The notes under the pieces: model-generated
The model's database searches: none
Told to the model about the DNA's origin: nothing
Seen by the model: the letters and a program-made list of their open reading frames with translations, nothing else
Assembly (NCBI RefSeq): GCF_030848805.1
Contig: NC_092359.1
Location: 3,275,001-3,339,000, forward strand
Direction of reading: 5' to 3'
From: Temnothorax longispinosus
Taxonomy: Eukaryota > Arthropoda > Insecta > Hymenoptera > Formicidae
DNA length: 64,000 nucleotides
Translations under genes and position numbers: made by a program
Part shown: one piece after another, positions 1 to 10,163 of the stretch
How the letters are laid out: each line of letters starts with the position of its first letter
Position numbering within the stretch: the stretch's first letter is position 1

Positions 1-1226
1 GTGCTATTTAAGACAAAGGTCGCGAATTCGTATGATACGTCGATAGAAAAATCTGCCTTCGGTTCCTTGCCCTCAGAGACTCGTTTAGATAAACTAAAAA
101 TGTTAAGTTATATTTTTAATTTTTGGACAAAGATAAGAACAGAAACAGATCGTAACTATATATGTTTTAAAAATTAGATGCCAATTTTGTTGAGCTTTCA
201 ATTTTATCTATAGCCTATTTTAATGTCTTTCGTTGTTACTCCTCCAAAGTTTTTATGACTCTTATAATAACGATCATTTAATATAAAAATAGAATATACC
301 TCTTTAATAGCGTAGCGCTCATGGCAAATCCAGATGCCATGTGTGGATACCTAAATCTCTTAGTGTGCCGCGCAAAGTGATGAATAATAGTAGGTTCACG
401 ATCATAAAGCATGTGTCCAATCCAAACATTCTGCACAAACAAATTATATATCTAGAATACAAATCGCTCTTTCTTAAAATGTTTTGCGGCGAGAACACAA
501 TTCACCTCAGACGAGCTAAATTTTCCAAGAACATTCAACAGCTTCTCTAATCGAATCACAGTATTTTCCAAACAAAAGAAGAACCATTCCACATCTGGAA
601 ATTCATTCGACAAATGAGTCAACAGCGGAACTATTGTCCAGGAACCTTTGATGTCAAGTTCATGGGACAATACGACGTGTGGGAATTCCTAAAATATAGA
701 GATACCTTATTTAGCAATAAGTACAAGACGTAGTCGCCTATATATATTTACTGAAGACTCAACAAAAATACACAGGAACAATATTTTATTGTAATCAAAC
801 GTACTCCTTCAAGAGCGTCATCCTGCTCATAGATGTTTTTCCTCAAATAATCAGCATGGGCTGCATTGTAGCCTTCCTTTTGGCTCAGTATTACTATCGC
901 CAGCTTGTTGGACTCTGGAAAATATTCTAATTAAGACTTTTTCGTGCATTCAATTTTGAATAAAAAAAAGAAGGCGAGTAAGGGCCCAGGTAGCAATTAA
1001 TGTCTAAAAGACATCATAAAGACATCTTTAAGATTTCTGGCATCTTAAAGACATCTTTACGATGTCTTTTAGACATTAATGCTACCTGGGCAACAGTTCG
1101 AAATTCTTAAATATCAATTTAATACAAGAATAAAAAGTATCTGAAATAAATACCTAATATACTTGCATGTGCACTCGCGATGAACGAGACGCAGGCGAGA
1201 AACGTGAGATATGTTGACAGTTCCAT
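1..1226 (-). CDS. B3GLCT: Beta-1,3-glucosyltransferase (B3GLCT-like), 5' part, runs off the window
   Basis: Five coding exons read on the minus strand: 1226-1154, 914-805, 688-506, 430-300 and 93-1 (continues outside). All junctions are GT-AG and the phases agree (73+110+183+131 nt). The protein opens with a hydrophobic signal peptide (MELSTYLTFLACVSF...), followed by a Fringe/GT31-like stem with ELDIKGSWTI, EWFFFC and YDREPTIIHHF, and then KADFSIDVSYEFA, the pattern of B3GLCT (B3GALTL). Known members act in the ER lumen and add glucose to O-linked fucose on thrombospondin type 1 repeats. The start was chosen because it yields a clean signal peptide and the correct phase into exon 2. About 197 residues are visible; the catalytic C-terminal half and any ER-retention signal lie beyond the window. 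A hairpin MITE sits in intron 1. The gene is head-to-head with the copper transporter. Confidence 0.88.
985..1090. mobile_element. Hairpin MITE in B3GLCT intron 1
   Basis: A near-perfect palindrome of about 106 bp. The ends read CCCAGGTAGCAATTAATGTC on the left and the reverse complement (one base shorter) on the right. Each arm also contains shorter inverted copies of GACATCTTTA/AAAGACATC, so the arms are themselves internally repetitive. It has no coding capacity. The size and full-length inverted repeats fit a non-autonomous foldback or MITE element; the superfamily cannot be assigned from the ends. Confidence 0.75.
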
Positions 1227-1990
1227 TTTTGTCGAACAGCGTTCGAAGTCTGCAGGGAAACGGAAGATCTATATACGTTCCTGTCCTGGCGCTAATTCCG
1301 TCTTTGCAGGGGCGGAATTTTTCGGCGTTTCGACGCTTTCTAATTAACCACCACCTGTTCAATTGTCACTCGACAATTCGTTCCGTCCATCGCCGCGTCC
1401 GATCGCTGATCAGCTGTTCATTATTGAACTGTGCGAAAAAAGCCGGTTTCTACAGCCCCAGGATTCGTCGAACCTGCAGATGGGCGCCAATCAGGCTCGC
1501 TCGTTATTCCGCATGTCGCTTCTCGACCTTGTGCTTCCTCGCAAACCGAGGAGGGGGAGGGGGACACGTAAGGGTCAGATGTCAGAAGATTGATTTTTCG
1601 GAAAGAAACGCTCTTCTAGTGCCTGAGTCCGATTAAACTGAAGTTCAACGTCGTTCAGTGTTGAATTAGCAACCGTAACGAGGATTGCACGCCGCAGTGC
1701 CCGCAGTTTATGTCAGTGCACGTGCCTGAGTTGTTACGCATAAGTGGACATAAGTGGACATAATTTGTAAACAAGCTAAGGAAGGGTTAGACTAGGTAGT
1801 AGGTGGCCAGATAGAATGTGTAGGCGTTTGTATACGCGCGGCTTATCAGTCATGAGTGTCTCTCGCGAGTCGAGGGCGCACCAGAAGAAATTGAGGTAAT
1901 CAAGGTCGGTGTAACCTTAAAATAATTTTTGACGTTCCCTTCATGTGCCTTGCATACTCTAAAAAATAAACACTCGTGTCTTTATTGCAG
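1227..1990. promoter_or_regulatory. Divergent promoter / 5' UTR region between B3GLCT and copper transporter
   Basis: Spacer between the B3GLCT start codon (minus strand) and the first coding exon of the copper transporter (plus strand). It is richer in CpG than the surrounding DNA. A likely non-coding first exon of the transporter ends at 1895, where TTGAG is followed by a GTAATC donor; the matching acceptor TTTATTGCAG ends at 1990. A short tandem duplication of ATAAGTGGAC lies at about 1740-1762. No TATA box stands out. The open frames seen here (for example 1363-1593) lack any family signature. Confidence 0.5.
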
Positions 1991-3308
1991 ATGCATATGT
2001 CATACTGGTTCGGCGTGGATCTGGGCAGCTTCCTATTTTCAGGATACAACGTTACCACGGTATGGGGCCTGGTGGCAACGTGCCTGGGCTTGGCCGCCCT
2101 CGCAGTGCTATACGAGGCCATGAAGGTCTCGCAGATCCACCTGCAGCAGGCTGCGATTAGGCCCATACCTAGGACAACGTCAGCCTCCTCGGAGAGTTCG
2201 TCTCTCCTGTCCAGAGTGACACCGAAGAACTTTGGAACTCACACAAGATGGTACGTTGTTGTCTTCTTATCTCTCCTTGAAGAGCGATAAGCCAAATGTG
2301 TTTATTTGAACACTCCAAGTGACTTCGAGTAATTAACTTAATTGGGGTCTTCAACATATCAAGTAATATCTGTTACTATTTTGTTAACGTGAATAGAATT
2401 GCAAGTTTTTTGTTTAGCATGTGGAAGAAAAGGGACAACAAATTATGTAGAGATTCTGCTTTAGGTACTTTCTGTCGATTCAATCAATCGCCGATTAATT
2501 GGAGTTTGATCAAAGTCACGTCCCAAATCGTTCAAAATTTATATGTATATGTAATTTATAATATTAGATTTATTTTTTGTAGCTAAACTTTGTATACTTT
2601 TCATCTTTTCTCGTTTCTCTCTTCAACGTCTAATTATTTTTTTCTATTTTGTATACTGAAATGCAGACAGTATAATATAAGACAAAAACTCGATTTCATA
2701 ATTATTCTAGAGTTCGTATCTTGTATAGGCAAAATACAATATATACCTGAAACAATAATAGCATTTTTCATAATAACGAGAAATAAATTAGTCATATTAC
2801 ATTGGCATTTTACTACTTATAATTTTAGTTATTATTTTAAATAATACATTTATCTTCCTGCGGCATCTAAGGCGTTTTTATCTTAATTCGATGTTAAATA
2901 TGTTCCTTTAGTGGAAGCTGCTCGAGATGGACATTGCAAATGTTGCACTGGTCTCTTCACACTACGCTTGGTTATATCCTGATGATGACTGTTATGACGT
3001 ACAATGCATATATCACCATCGCCCTCATAATCGGAGCGTTCTTTGGATACTGCATATTCGGTCCTACTCTCGTACAATTAAACATGCAACGTTTTCACCG
3101 CAAACAAGCAATTGTGGAATGTGATAAGAATTGCGAAGGTAACGCAACTTCATGTTAGCCTAAGAAAGCGACTACTTTGACCTTATTTTTGTAATCGCTC
3201 CTAGATATTATCTCAAATCAACAGAGACGCGAATCTGCTGTCTCTATCGTTGCTGAGCAATTAGTCATCGAAGCGAATATCGAAGTTCACGTACCAAGAA
3301 ATACGTGA
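1991..3308 (+). CDS. CTR-family copper uptake transporter (SLC31-like)
   Basis: Coding exons 1991-2250, 2912-3138 and 3205-3308 join in phase (260+227+104 nt) to give about 196 residues. The N-terminus is short (MHMSYWFG), then come TM1 (GLVATCLGLAALAVLYEAM), a polar loop, TM2 with the copper-binding MxxxM motif (MMTVM, followed by TYN), and TM3 with GxxxG (GAFFG). These are the hallmarks of CTR proteins, which trimerise in the plasma or endosomal membrane to pass Cu(I). The Met/His-rich ectodomain of high-affinity CTR1 is almost absent, so it looks more like a CTR2-type or short insect paralogue. If the 66-bp last intron (3139-3204) is retained, a stop at 3156-3158 gives a 168-residue form. 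The gene lies tail-to-tail with RNF14. Confidence 0.85.
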
Positions 3309-3797
3309 GTTTTGACATCCAAACGTAGCAATGGAAAGTCTGAGATTATCTAGGATAAATTATTATTATTGTCATGCATTACATATTTGTATGTATACGC
3401 AGGACGTTTTACACAGATGTTTTATTATAAATCACGAAGATACATGTATAAAGATATGTACATATATAAAGATATGATACGATTTATTATAATATGATAT
3501 TTACAAGTAATACAAGATCCTTGTTAGATTCCTATATACCAGATACAAGAATGTTATTTTGTTATAATAGGTATACAAATATACGTAATATTAACCATTA
3601 ACATTGATTAAAATTAACATTTTCTTGGAAAAAATATTTAAAAAATATAGCTATACATTCATCGAAAATTCCAATCAATAATTCCTTTTTTACATTATTC
3701 TCATTTGCAAAAAATATAAATAACAAAGATCAGCGTAACATAATTTTAGTTTAAGGTCCTAATTACTTCAAAGACCATACTTTCCGGAGTTTATGAT
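3309..3797. other. Convergent 3' spacer between copper transporter and RNF14
   Basis: AT-rich sequence holding the 3' UTRs of the two converging genes. It contains low-complexity repeats of the type TATAAAGATATG around 3445-3475. No further exon, RNA gene or repeat element was recognised. Confidence 0.5.
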
Positions 3798-5440
3798 TTA
3801 GACATTGAAATTTTCCAAGAATTGATTTATATTATCCATTATAAAGTTATCCACAGCGTTCTCATAATCCATAGCGTTCTCCGTCTCCAAACCTTCAAAT
3901 AAAAGACCGTAACATGGACTGTCGACGCTGTTGAAGTGCTCGTATCCGTGTATCTGATTGTTGCACAGCCAGCAAAAAAAAGATTGGCAATTTCTACACG
4001 TCATTTTGTTGCAACCTTCGGTTTTGCTAATGAAAGAACGGCATTTCGGGCACCTTTTCGCATTATCCTAAACAAAGTTACACATAATCATTATTAGGAA
4101 TAATATACACTCTTATTGTAGTCTTATTACTTAATCTACTCATTAATTTCCATATAATCGTTACATTACATACGTACTTGCAGATACTCAGTTGTAAGAT
4201 ATTTTTGGATTGTTTGCATTTGCCGCTTGCCATATTTCTTCTCCAACATTGCCTGCTGCTTGATATTGCTGTTTTTGTATTCGTCAATAAGCTTTATAAT
4301 ATCGGTCGATGTCATTTCGCATGGTTCTTGTCCGTGGTACGACTGTTTGAATAAATAAGTATAGACTATAGGACATGTGTGTAGATATATATGTATATGT
4401 GTTTATATAGTACATTTGAATGTGTATCTTATGCGTTTAAATATTGAGATACATCTTACCTTACGGCAATAGACGCAGAAACAATACTTGCAGATGGGAC
4501 AAATCGGTGCGTCATCGCCCGGGTTTCTGATAACCGGATATTGACAAGAAATTTTTGGGCAATACACTACATCGTCCATAGTGTCTAATGTTACTCGCAA
4601 CATGATCTCTTCGTATTGGAAAAACAAGTCTGGACAGAGAGTCTTAACGTCGTTGTCACTTATTTTGCGTTTGCAATCTATCGTCGGACACAATATAGCA
4701 TTAATACGCTCGATGATGTTGATGCGTATGTGCTTCTCCATGCAACTTTTACAGTAGATGTGTTTACAGTTTTCCAATTCTATACAGTTCAGTCCTGCGC
4801 ATTCCTCGAAGCATATGCAACAAGGATAAACATTCTTGTGAAATTGTACTTTATGTTGCTGCTTGTTGTAAGATATCAATAATCTTTTTAAATCTAATAA
4901 CAATGCACCATTCTGAGCCCTGGGATCGGATAACTGCACCAGGCGTAACATGACATTATCTCGTGACGTGTGAATTAGATGCAAGTAGGAAACGTCTAAC
5001 GTTTCGTGTATGTTTAAAAAATTGAAAATATCATCTTGTAGGAAACTTAGCCACAGGAAGATGACCTCGTTACCCTGGTTCTCTTCCCACATTTCATCTA
5101 ATTTCTGACAGATGAAAGAGATGTCCCAAGGTGTCAACCAGACAACGGAGATGCAGAAATTTGGTGGCTTCTGAGATGGATACGTATTCGGGAGATTAAT
5201 GTACATTCTGATTGGCGGCAAGTGCTCAACGAAGATGCTATCGTCGGAAACAGCTACATCGGAGGGACTACCGTTATCGAACTTTATTTCTAGTTTTTTA
5301 GAAAATTTTGGATATATGGTGATCGAGCATTTTATATATTCGCTTTTCGTGTAGAAGAACTCTGTTTCGTCGTAGATACTAGAAAGGACAGCCACTTCAT
5401 CCTCCTGTCGTTGGAGATTGCTTGCAGTCTCACAAGACAT
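3798..5440 (-). CDS. RNF14: E3 ubiquitin-protein ligase RNF14 (RBR family)
   Basis: Three coding exons on the minus strand, 5440-4460, 4342-4178 and 4067-3798 (981+165+270 nt), give 471 residues, close to the usual length of RNF14. An RWD domain occupies roughly residues 10-145. RING1 starts at about 207 (CCICFEEC...CKHIYCKSC), the IBR spans about 294-326 (YCPKISC, CPICKYCFCVYC), and RING2 starts at about 388 (CPKC...GCNKMTC). In RBR ligases ubiquitin is passed from E2 to a RING2 cysteine before the substrate; by position this is Cys401 in EGCNKMTC. The middle exon carries the conserved YGKR helix between IBR and RING2. The C-terminus is acidic (ENAMDYENAVDNFI). Mammalian RNF14 acts with androgen receptor and on stalled translation factors; that role here is inference. 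It is head-to-head with FPGS across the giant palindrome. Confidence 0.93.
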
Positions 5441-5985
5441 CTTGTTATCTTGATCAATGTGATCTTACTAAAATCCAAATTAATATAATGTAGTTCAACT
5501 GATTTTCAAAGAGCATTCATATATGTATAGATACAGAAAAAATAACAAACCTATTAAAGAAGTTATAAGAATTGCATTCTATATTCTTACAATTGGAATT
5601 CTACATTCTTTTACTGAATCTATAACATAAAAAGACAGAGTAACAAAAAAATGTGTTCCAGATACAACTTATTACAGATACAAGCTTAAAATTTATAAAT
5701 GGAAAATTAATATAATATAAGAATAAAAATAGAAAATTATATATAAGACAAATTGTAATTAAAAATATATATGTTTATATACATATATATAATATCACAG
5801 ACTTTGCGTGACAATAAGAGACTCCCGAAGTTATTTTAAGATAAAAATTCTAATACCAAAATGTGTCGAGGCCATAATAATTTTAAATGTAATTAAAATA
5901 ATAAGTGTTTAAAGAATAATAAAATTGGCCGAAATTCGCGCACTTAGGCACGGTATGTTGCACAGTAATAATAATTTTAAAAAAT
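5441..5985. other. AT-rich upstream region of RNF14
   Basis: Upstream of the RNF14 start codon and outside the palindrome. It is very AT-rich with runs such as ATATATATG and no convincing open frame, TATA box or repeat element. It presumably holds the RNF14 5' UTR and half of the original RNF14/FPGS shared promoter. Confidence 0.4.
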
Positions 5986-7579
5986 TTATTTATTTGGTAT
6001 TTAACACAATAATTAATTAATAATCAACGTATGTATCCATATCTAAAAAATGGAATAAAATTAAAAAGCAATTATACCAGTATCGAAAATATAATTGATG
6101 TTGAAAACTTCATTGCGCAATGTATATAATAAAATACTATAACATACATTATAATAAATGTTATAATAAAAATGCAGTTAAAATTCATATTTATAAAGAT
6201 ATTAAAAAAATAAAAATATTAAAAGAAAATTAAAAAAAAAAAACAGAAATTAATAAATGTTAAAAAATTGTGGTGAAACTTAATAAAAATCGGATAAATA
6301 AGAGAATTAGAAATTATAATTTCTCGTTGTAATTTAAAGAGCCGTCTCTTATTACAAAGATCAAAATAAGATATAGATGGCGCGGAGAGAGGAGCATTTA
6401 GAATCTTACTAATTCCTAATCGTTGTATTAATTAATTATATCCGCAGGAACTTCAACAGGGAACTTAACGAAAAATAAGAAACAATTTGAAAAAAGGAAT
6501 TTAATCACGAATACCATTCTGTACTTGGATTATGACCCTAATGACGTATTGTAATGTATATGAATAAAAAAAAATCGGTCGTAAGAGGACACACGTGGGT
6601 ATCCAAATGATGAAACTACGGCCTAATTTTATTAGCAGATTTTTTTTATTCATCGTTATTCCTGGCGCCGTTAATTATAAATGTTTTTGGGGGGGAAGGG
6701 ATTTTAAAAACTAAATAAATAAATAAATACATATATAAGAAACAAAAAAGGAGAAATAAAAGAAGTATACAGTTTAAAGTTCAACTTGTTAGGGCTTTCA
6801 GGTCGTACATGTAAACATTACTTTAATTTACTCGAAATTATATTTTTGGAAAGTTAAACGAAACAAGTTTTTAAAGAAATTGCGTCGTATTAGTTCAGCA
6901 CCGTGTAATGGAGTAGACGCACATGGCAGTAACGTAAAGTTTAACGCTAACGTAACGTTAGTCACGATCAGTTGCATGGTAATACCGCGTGATGTTTTTA
7001 TTTTGTGAGTTAAATCCTGCCATATGCGTTGGAGCAGTTAACGTGCAATTAATTAAATATTTCTGTATTCTGTTTCTCTGCTCTTTCTACTTCGCCATGC
7101 CAATGGTGTTATCGCATGTGCAACACGATACATTCACTAACACGTATCGAATTTCTATTTACCGAAGGAAAAAGCGTAGCCGCACAGCAAATGCTCCTAC
7201 GTCGCACTCGGAGTCTACTGAGCAAGTGTCGAAATACTCGAAATCTGAGGCTTGTCTGGCTCTTTCCGCCCTTTTCTCGAAATTATTCCTCAAGACTCAA
7301 AGCATTGTACGATACGCTCTCAAGCCTAGAGCTAGAGCGCGCGCATCGATCTCTCGTATCACGAAGGCCGGGGCACAGTTATATACTGTGGCCGGGGTCA
7401 GACGGGTGCACGTTAAAGCGGGGAACACAGCTTGCATAACGCATAAGTGCCCGTCTACAATAGGTGTTACGTAAGCATCTGATTGGTCTATTTCCTTATG
7501 CATATGTGTATGAACCAATCAATTTTCTTATGCTTTACGCATTATGCCTTGTGCAGAAGTGTTTCCCGCTTTAAAATTG

Positions 7580-7764
7580 AATAAATTACTAGAACGCGCA
7601 ACACAGCGAGTTCTAATGGCTTCTGCACAGCGACGCGGTAGCCAATCAACGTGTTGCTTTTCCGTAAGAACCAAAAGTTTATTGGCTACCGCGTTGCTTT
7701 TTGCCGCGCGGCAAGCGTTTCCACGTCAAGTGTGCAGAAGCCAAAAGTTCTAATAATTTATCCG
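7580..7764. repeat. Nested hairpin in left arm (CTTCTGCACA family)
   Basis: Inverted repeat whose ends read AATAAATTACTAGAAC and GTTCTAATAATTTA, with inner arms GGCTTCTGCACA / GTGTGCAGAAGCC and CGGTAGCCAATCAACG / TATTGGCTACCGCG. The palindrome GCCGCGCGGC sits in one arm. A more complete copy is the right-arm counterpart at 9081-9287. Confidence 0.7.
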
Positions 7765-7898
7765 AAATAATTACGAGTAGAGATCAGCGATTGGATAACA
7801 TGTAAATTACTGGGAAATGCGACGCGTCGATTGGTCCATCTCTAGTGATTTTTGCTAAATCGATTCACAGTGACCAAACCTTTGACAGGGTCTGTTTT

Positions 7899-8010
7899 CT
7901 ATTGCTGAACTGGCTGCACTCGGATGCACTAGTTCAGAATTTATCTTTTTTACTCCACACTGGAAGGAAAAAGATAAACCTTGAATTTAGTACAGCCAGT
8001 TCAGCAATAG
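7899..8010. repeat. Nested hairpin in left arm (CTATTGCTGAACTGGC family)
   Basis: Inverted repeat with ends CTATTGCTGAACTGGCTG at 7899-7916 and CAGCCAGTTCAGCAATAG at 7993-8010. It abuts the next hairpin at 8010. The mirror copy in the right arm lies at 8843-8944. Confidence 0.75.
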
Positions 8011-8160
8011 GGCCGGTCTACAATGGATGCCGTAACTGTCGTAAGTCGTAAGAAATTGACCAATCACAGTCGAATTTGAGGAGAATAATCAACTAGTGAT
8101 TGGTTAATTTCTTACGACTCACGATTTACGACAGTTACGACATCCATTGTAGACCGGCCC
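8010..8160. repeat. Nested 151-bp hairpin in left arm (GGGCCGGTCTACAATGG family)
   Basis: Nearly perfect inverted repeat beginning GGGCCGGTCTACAATGG and ending with its reverse complement. The arms contain AAATTGACCAATCAC paired with a TGATTGGTTAATTT segment near the tip. The copy at 8693-8843 has the same length and ends. Confidence 0.8.
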
Positions 8161-8189
8161 ATAAAAAAACAAACCCATTAGTGCCCATA

Positions 8190-8311
8190 TACAATAGGCG
8201 TTTTAAGCCCTAAGCCCTAAGAAATTGACCAATCACAGTCAATTATTCTCTTCAAATTCAACTGTGATTGGTTAATTTCTTAGGGCTTAGGGGTTAAAAC
8301 ACCTATTGTAG
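8190..8311. repeat. Loop hairpin 1 (TACAATAGGCGTTTTAAG)
   Basis: Inverted repeat of about 120 bp in the loop of the giant palindrome. The left end TACAATAGGCGTTTTAAGCC pairs with GGTTAAAACACCTATTGTA. Inside are TAAGAAATTGACCAATCAC and the matching GATTGGTTAATTTCTTA. It has no mirror copy elsewhere in the element. Confidence 0.7.
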
Positions 8312-8330
8312 ACTGAGACTGACTGGGACT

Positions 8331-8495
8331 TAGGCTGAGTTTCCACTGACCGCGTCACGCGTCGCGTCATCTAAGTTAACCAATTAAAACATCCCATTTT
8401 ATTACATTACTTGTGACGGTATCAAAATGGGATAATTTGATTGGTTAACTCGTGATGACGCGAAGCGTGACGCGCTCAGTGGAAACTCAGCCTTA
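8331..8495. repeat. Loop hairpin 2 (TAGGCTGAGTTTCCACTGA)
   Basis: Inverted repeat with ends TAGGCTGAGTTTCCACTGA and TCAGTGGAAACTCAGCCTTA. The arms hold GCGTCACGCGTCGCGTCAT paired with ATGACGCGAAGCGTGACGCG, and the tip holds AAGTTAACCAATTAAAACA paired with TTTGATTGGTTAACT. It is a stand-alone hairpin in the palindrome loop. Confidence 0.75.
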
Positions 8496-8673
8496 GTCAA
8501 AGGCTCAAACTTTGTCGGAGGGCCACTTCGACCAAGCTCCGGAAATGACCAATCGCATTTGCTCATTAAGCAGATTGACAAATGCGATTGGTCATTTCCA
8601 ATTGACTAATCAACGATTAAGTTAATCAAAGCTTGGCCGAAGTGGCCCTCAGACAGAGTTTGATCCTTTGACT
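8495..8673. repeat. Loop hairpin 3 (AGTCAAAGGCTCAAACT)
   Basis: Inverted repeat with ends AGTCAAAGGCTCAAACTTTG and GAGTTTGATCCTTTGACT. The arms include GGGCCACTTCGACCAAGCT paired with AGCTTGGCCGAAGTGGCCC, and the tip has AAATGACCAATCGCATTTG paired with CAAATGCGATTGGTCATTT. It directly abuts loop hairpin 2. Confidence 0.75.
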
Positions 8674-8692
8674 AATGGGTCTGTTTTTTTAT

Positions 8693-8843
8693 GGGCCGGT
8701 CTACAATGGAAGTTGTAACTGTCGTAAATCGTGAGTCGTAAGAAATTGACCAATTACTAGTTGATTATTCTCCTCAAATTCGACTGTGATTGGTCAATTT
8801 CTTACGACTTACGACAGTTACGGCACCCATTGTAGACCGGCCC
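8693..8843. repeat. Right-arm copy of the GGGCCGGTCTACAATGG hairpin
   Basis: A 151-bp inverted repeat with the same ends as 8010-8160, lying at the mirror position in the right arm. The two copies differ at a few positions, for example GAAGTTGTAACTG in place of GATGCCGTAACTG. Confidence 0.8.
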
Positions 8844-8944
8844 TATTGCTGAACTGGCTGTACTAAGTTCAAGGTTTATCTTTTTCCTTCCAGTGTGGAG
8901 TAAAAAAGATAAATTCTGAACTAGTGCAGCCAGTTCAGCAATAG
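8843..8944. repeat. Right-arm copy of the CTATTGCTGAACTGGC hairpin
   Basis: Mirror of 7899-8010 with the same 18-bp ends. It is about 10 bp shorter because the segment around the left-arm CGGATGCACT is missing. Confidence 0.7.
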
Positions 8945-9080
8945 AAAACAGACCCTGTCAAAGGTTTGGTCACTGTGAATCGATTTAGCAAAAATCACTA
9001 GAGATGCACCAATCGACGCGTCGCATTTCCCAGTAATTTACATGTTATCCAATCGCTGATCTCTACTCGTAATTATTTCG

Positions 9081-9287
9081 AATAAATTATTAGAACTTTT
9101 GGCTTCTGCACACTTGACGTGGAAACGCTTGCCGCGCGGCAAGAAGCAACGCGGTAGCCAATAAACTTTTGGTTCTTACGGGCGTTGATTGGCTACCGCG
9201 TCGCTTCTTGCCGCGCGGCAAGCGTTTCCGCGTTCTGTGTGCAGAAGCCATTAGAACTCGCTGTGTTGCGCGTTCTAGTAATTTATT
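9081..9287. repeat. Right-arm copy of the CTTCTGCACA hairpin (more complete)
   Basis: Ends AATAAATTATTAGAAC and GTTCTAGTAATTTATT. Both inner arms retain CTTGCCGCGCGGCAAGAAGC and GCGGTAGCCAAT, so it is longer and more symmetrical than its partner at 7580-7764. Confidence 0.7.
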
Positions 9288-10067
9288 CAATTTTAACGTG
9301 CACTCGGCTAACCTTGCCATCGTGATATATGAGAGAACGCAGCGCGCGCACTAGGCTTGAGAGCGTATAGTGCTTTGAGGGATGATTTCGAGAAAAGGGC
9401 GGAAAGGGCCAGACGAGCCTCAGATTTCGACACTTGCTCAGTAGACTCCGAGTGCGACGTAGGAGCATTTGCTGCGCGGCTACGCTTTTTTCTTTGGTAA
9501 ATAGAAATTCAATACGTGTTAGTGAATGTATCATAATGTGTTTTGCACATGCGATAACACCATTAGCATGGCGAAGTAGAAAGAGCAGAGCAGAATAGAG
9601 AAATATTTAATTAATTGCATGTTAACTGCTCCAACGCATGTGGCAGGATTTAATTCACAAAATAAAAACATCACGCGGTATTACTATGCAACTGATCGTG
9701 ACTAACGTTACGCTGCCATGTGCGTGTACTCCATTTTACACGTTGTTGGCTGGACTAATACGGCGCAATTTCTTTAAAAACTTGTTTCGTTTAACTTTCC
9801 ATTTAGTTCGCGATTATAATTCCCGTATTCCATAATTCCCGTTACGAGGGAGACGCGTCCCCCTAATATATACGCAAAAATATATAATTTGAGTAAATTA
9901 AAGTAATGTTCACATGTGCGACCTGAAAACCCTAACAAAGTTAAACTTTAAACTGTACTCCTTTTATTTCTCCTCTTTTTATTTTTTATATATGTATTTA
10001 TTTATTGATTTATTAATTTTTTTAGTTTTCAAAGTACCCACTAAAAAACATTTATAGTTAACGGCGT

Positions 10068-10163
10068 CAGCAGCAGATCGTACTGATTGGCTACAAAATA
10101 GAGAAGTTATAGAAACTCGAGAACCTCTCTATTTTGTAGCCAATCAGTACGATCTGCTGCTGC
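10068..10163. repeat. Hairpin present only in the right arm
   Basis: Inverted repeat with arms CAGCAGCAGATCGTACTGAT and ATCAGTACGATCTGCTGCTG, plus TTGGCTACAAAATAGAGA paired with its complement. The equivalent point of the left arm (near 6660-6680) has no such hairpin. Confidence 0.75.

Noticed and set aside
1363..1593. Open frame of 76 codons between B3GLCT and the copper transporter
   Set aside because: No ATG start context, domain or conserved motif; it lies in the CpG-rich promoter and 5' UTR region.
6989..7518. Long open frames on both strands in the left palindrome arm
   Set aside because: They lie in repeat DNA, are disrupted in the mirror copy, and show no known protein family; kept only as a low-interest relic frame.
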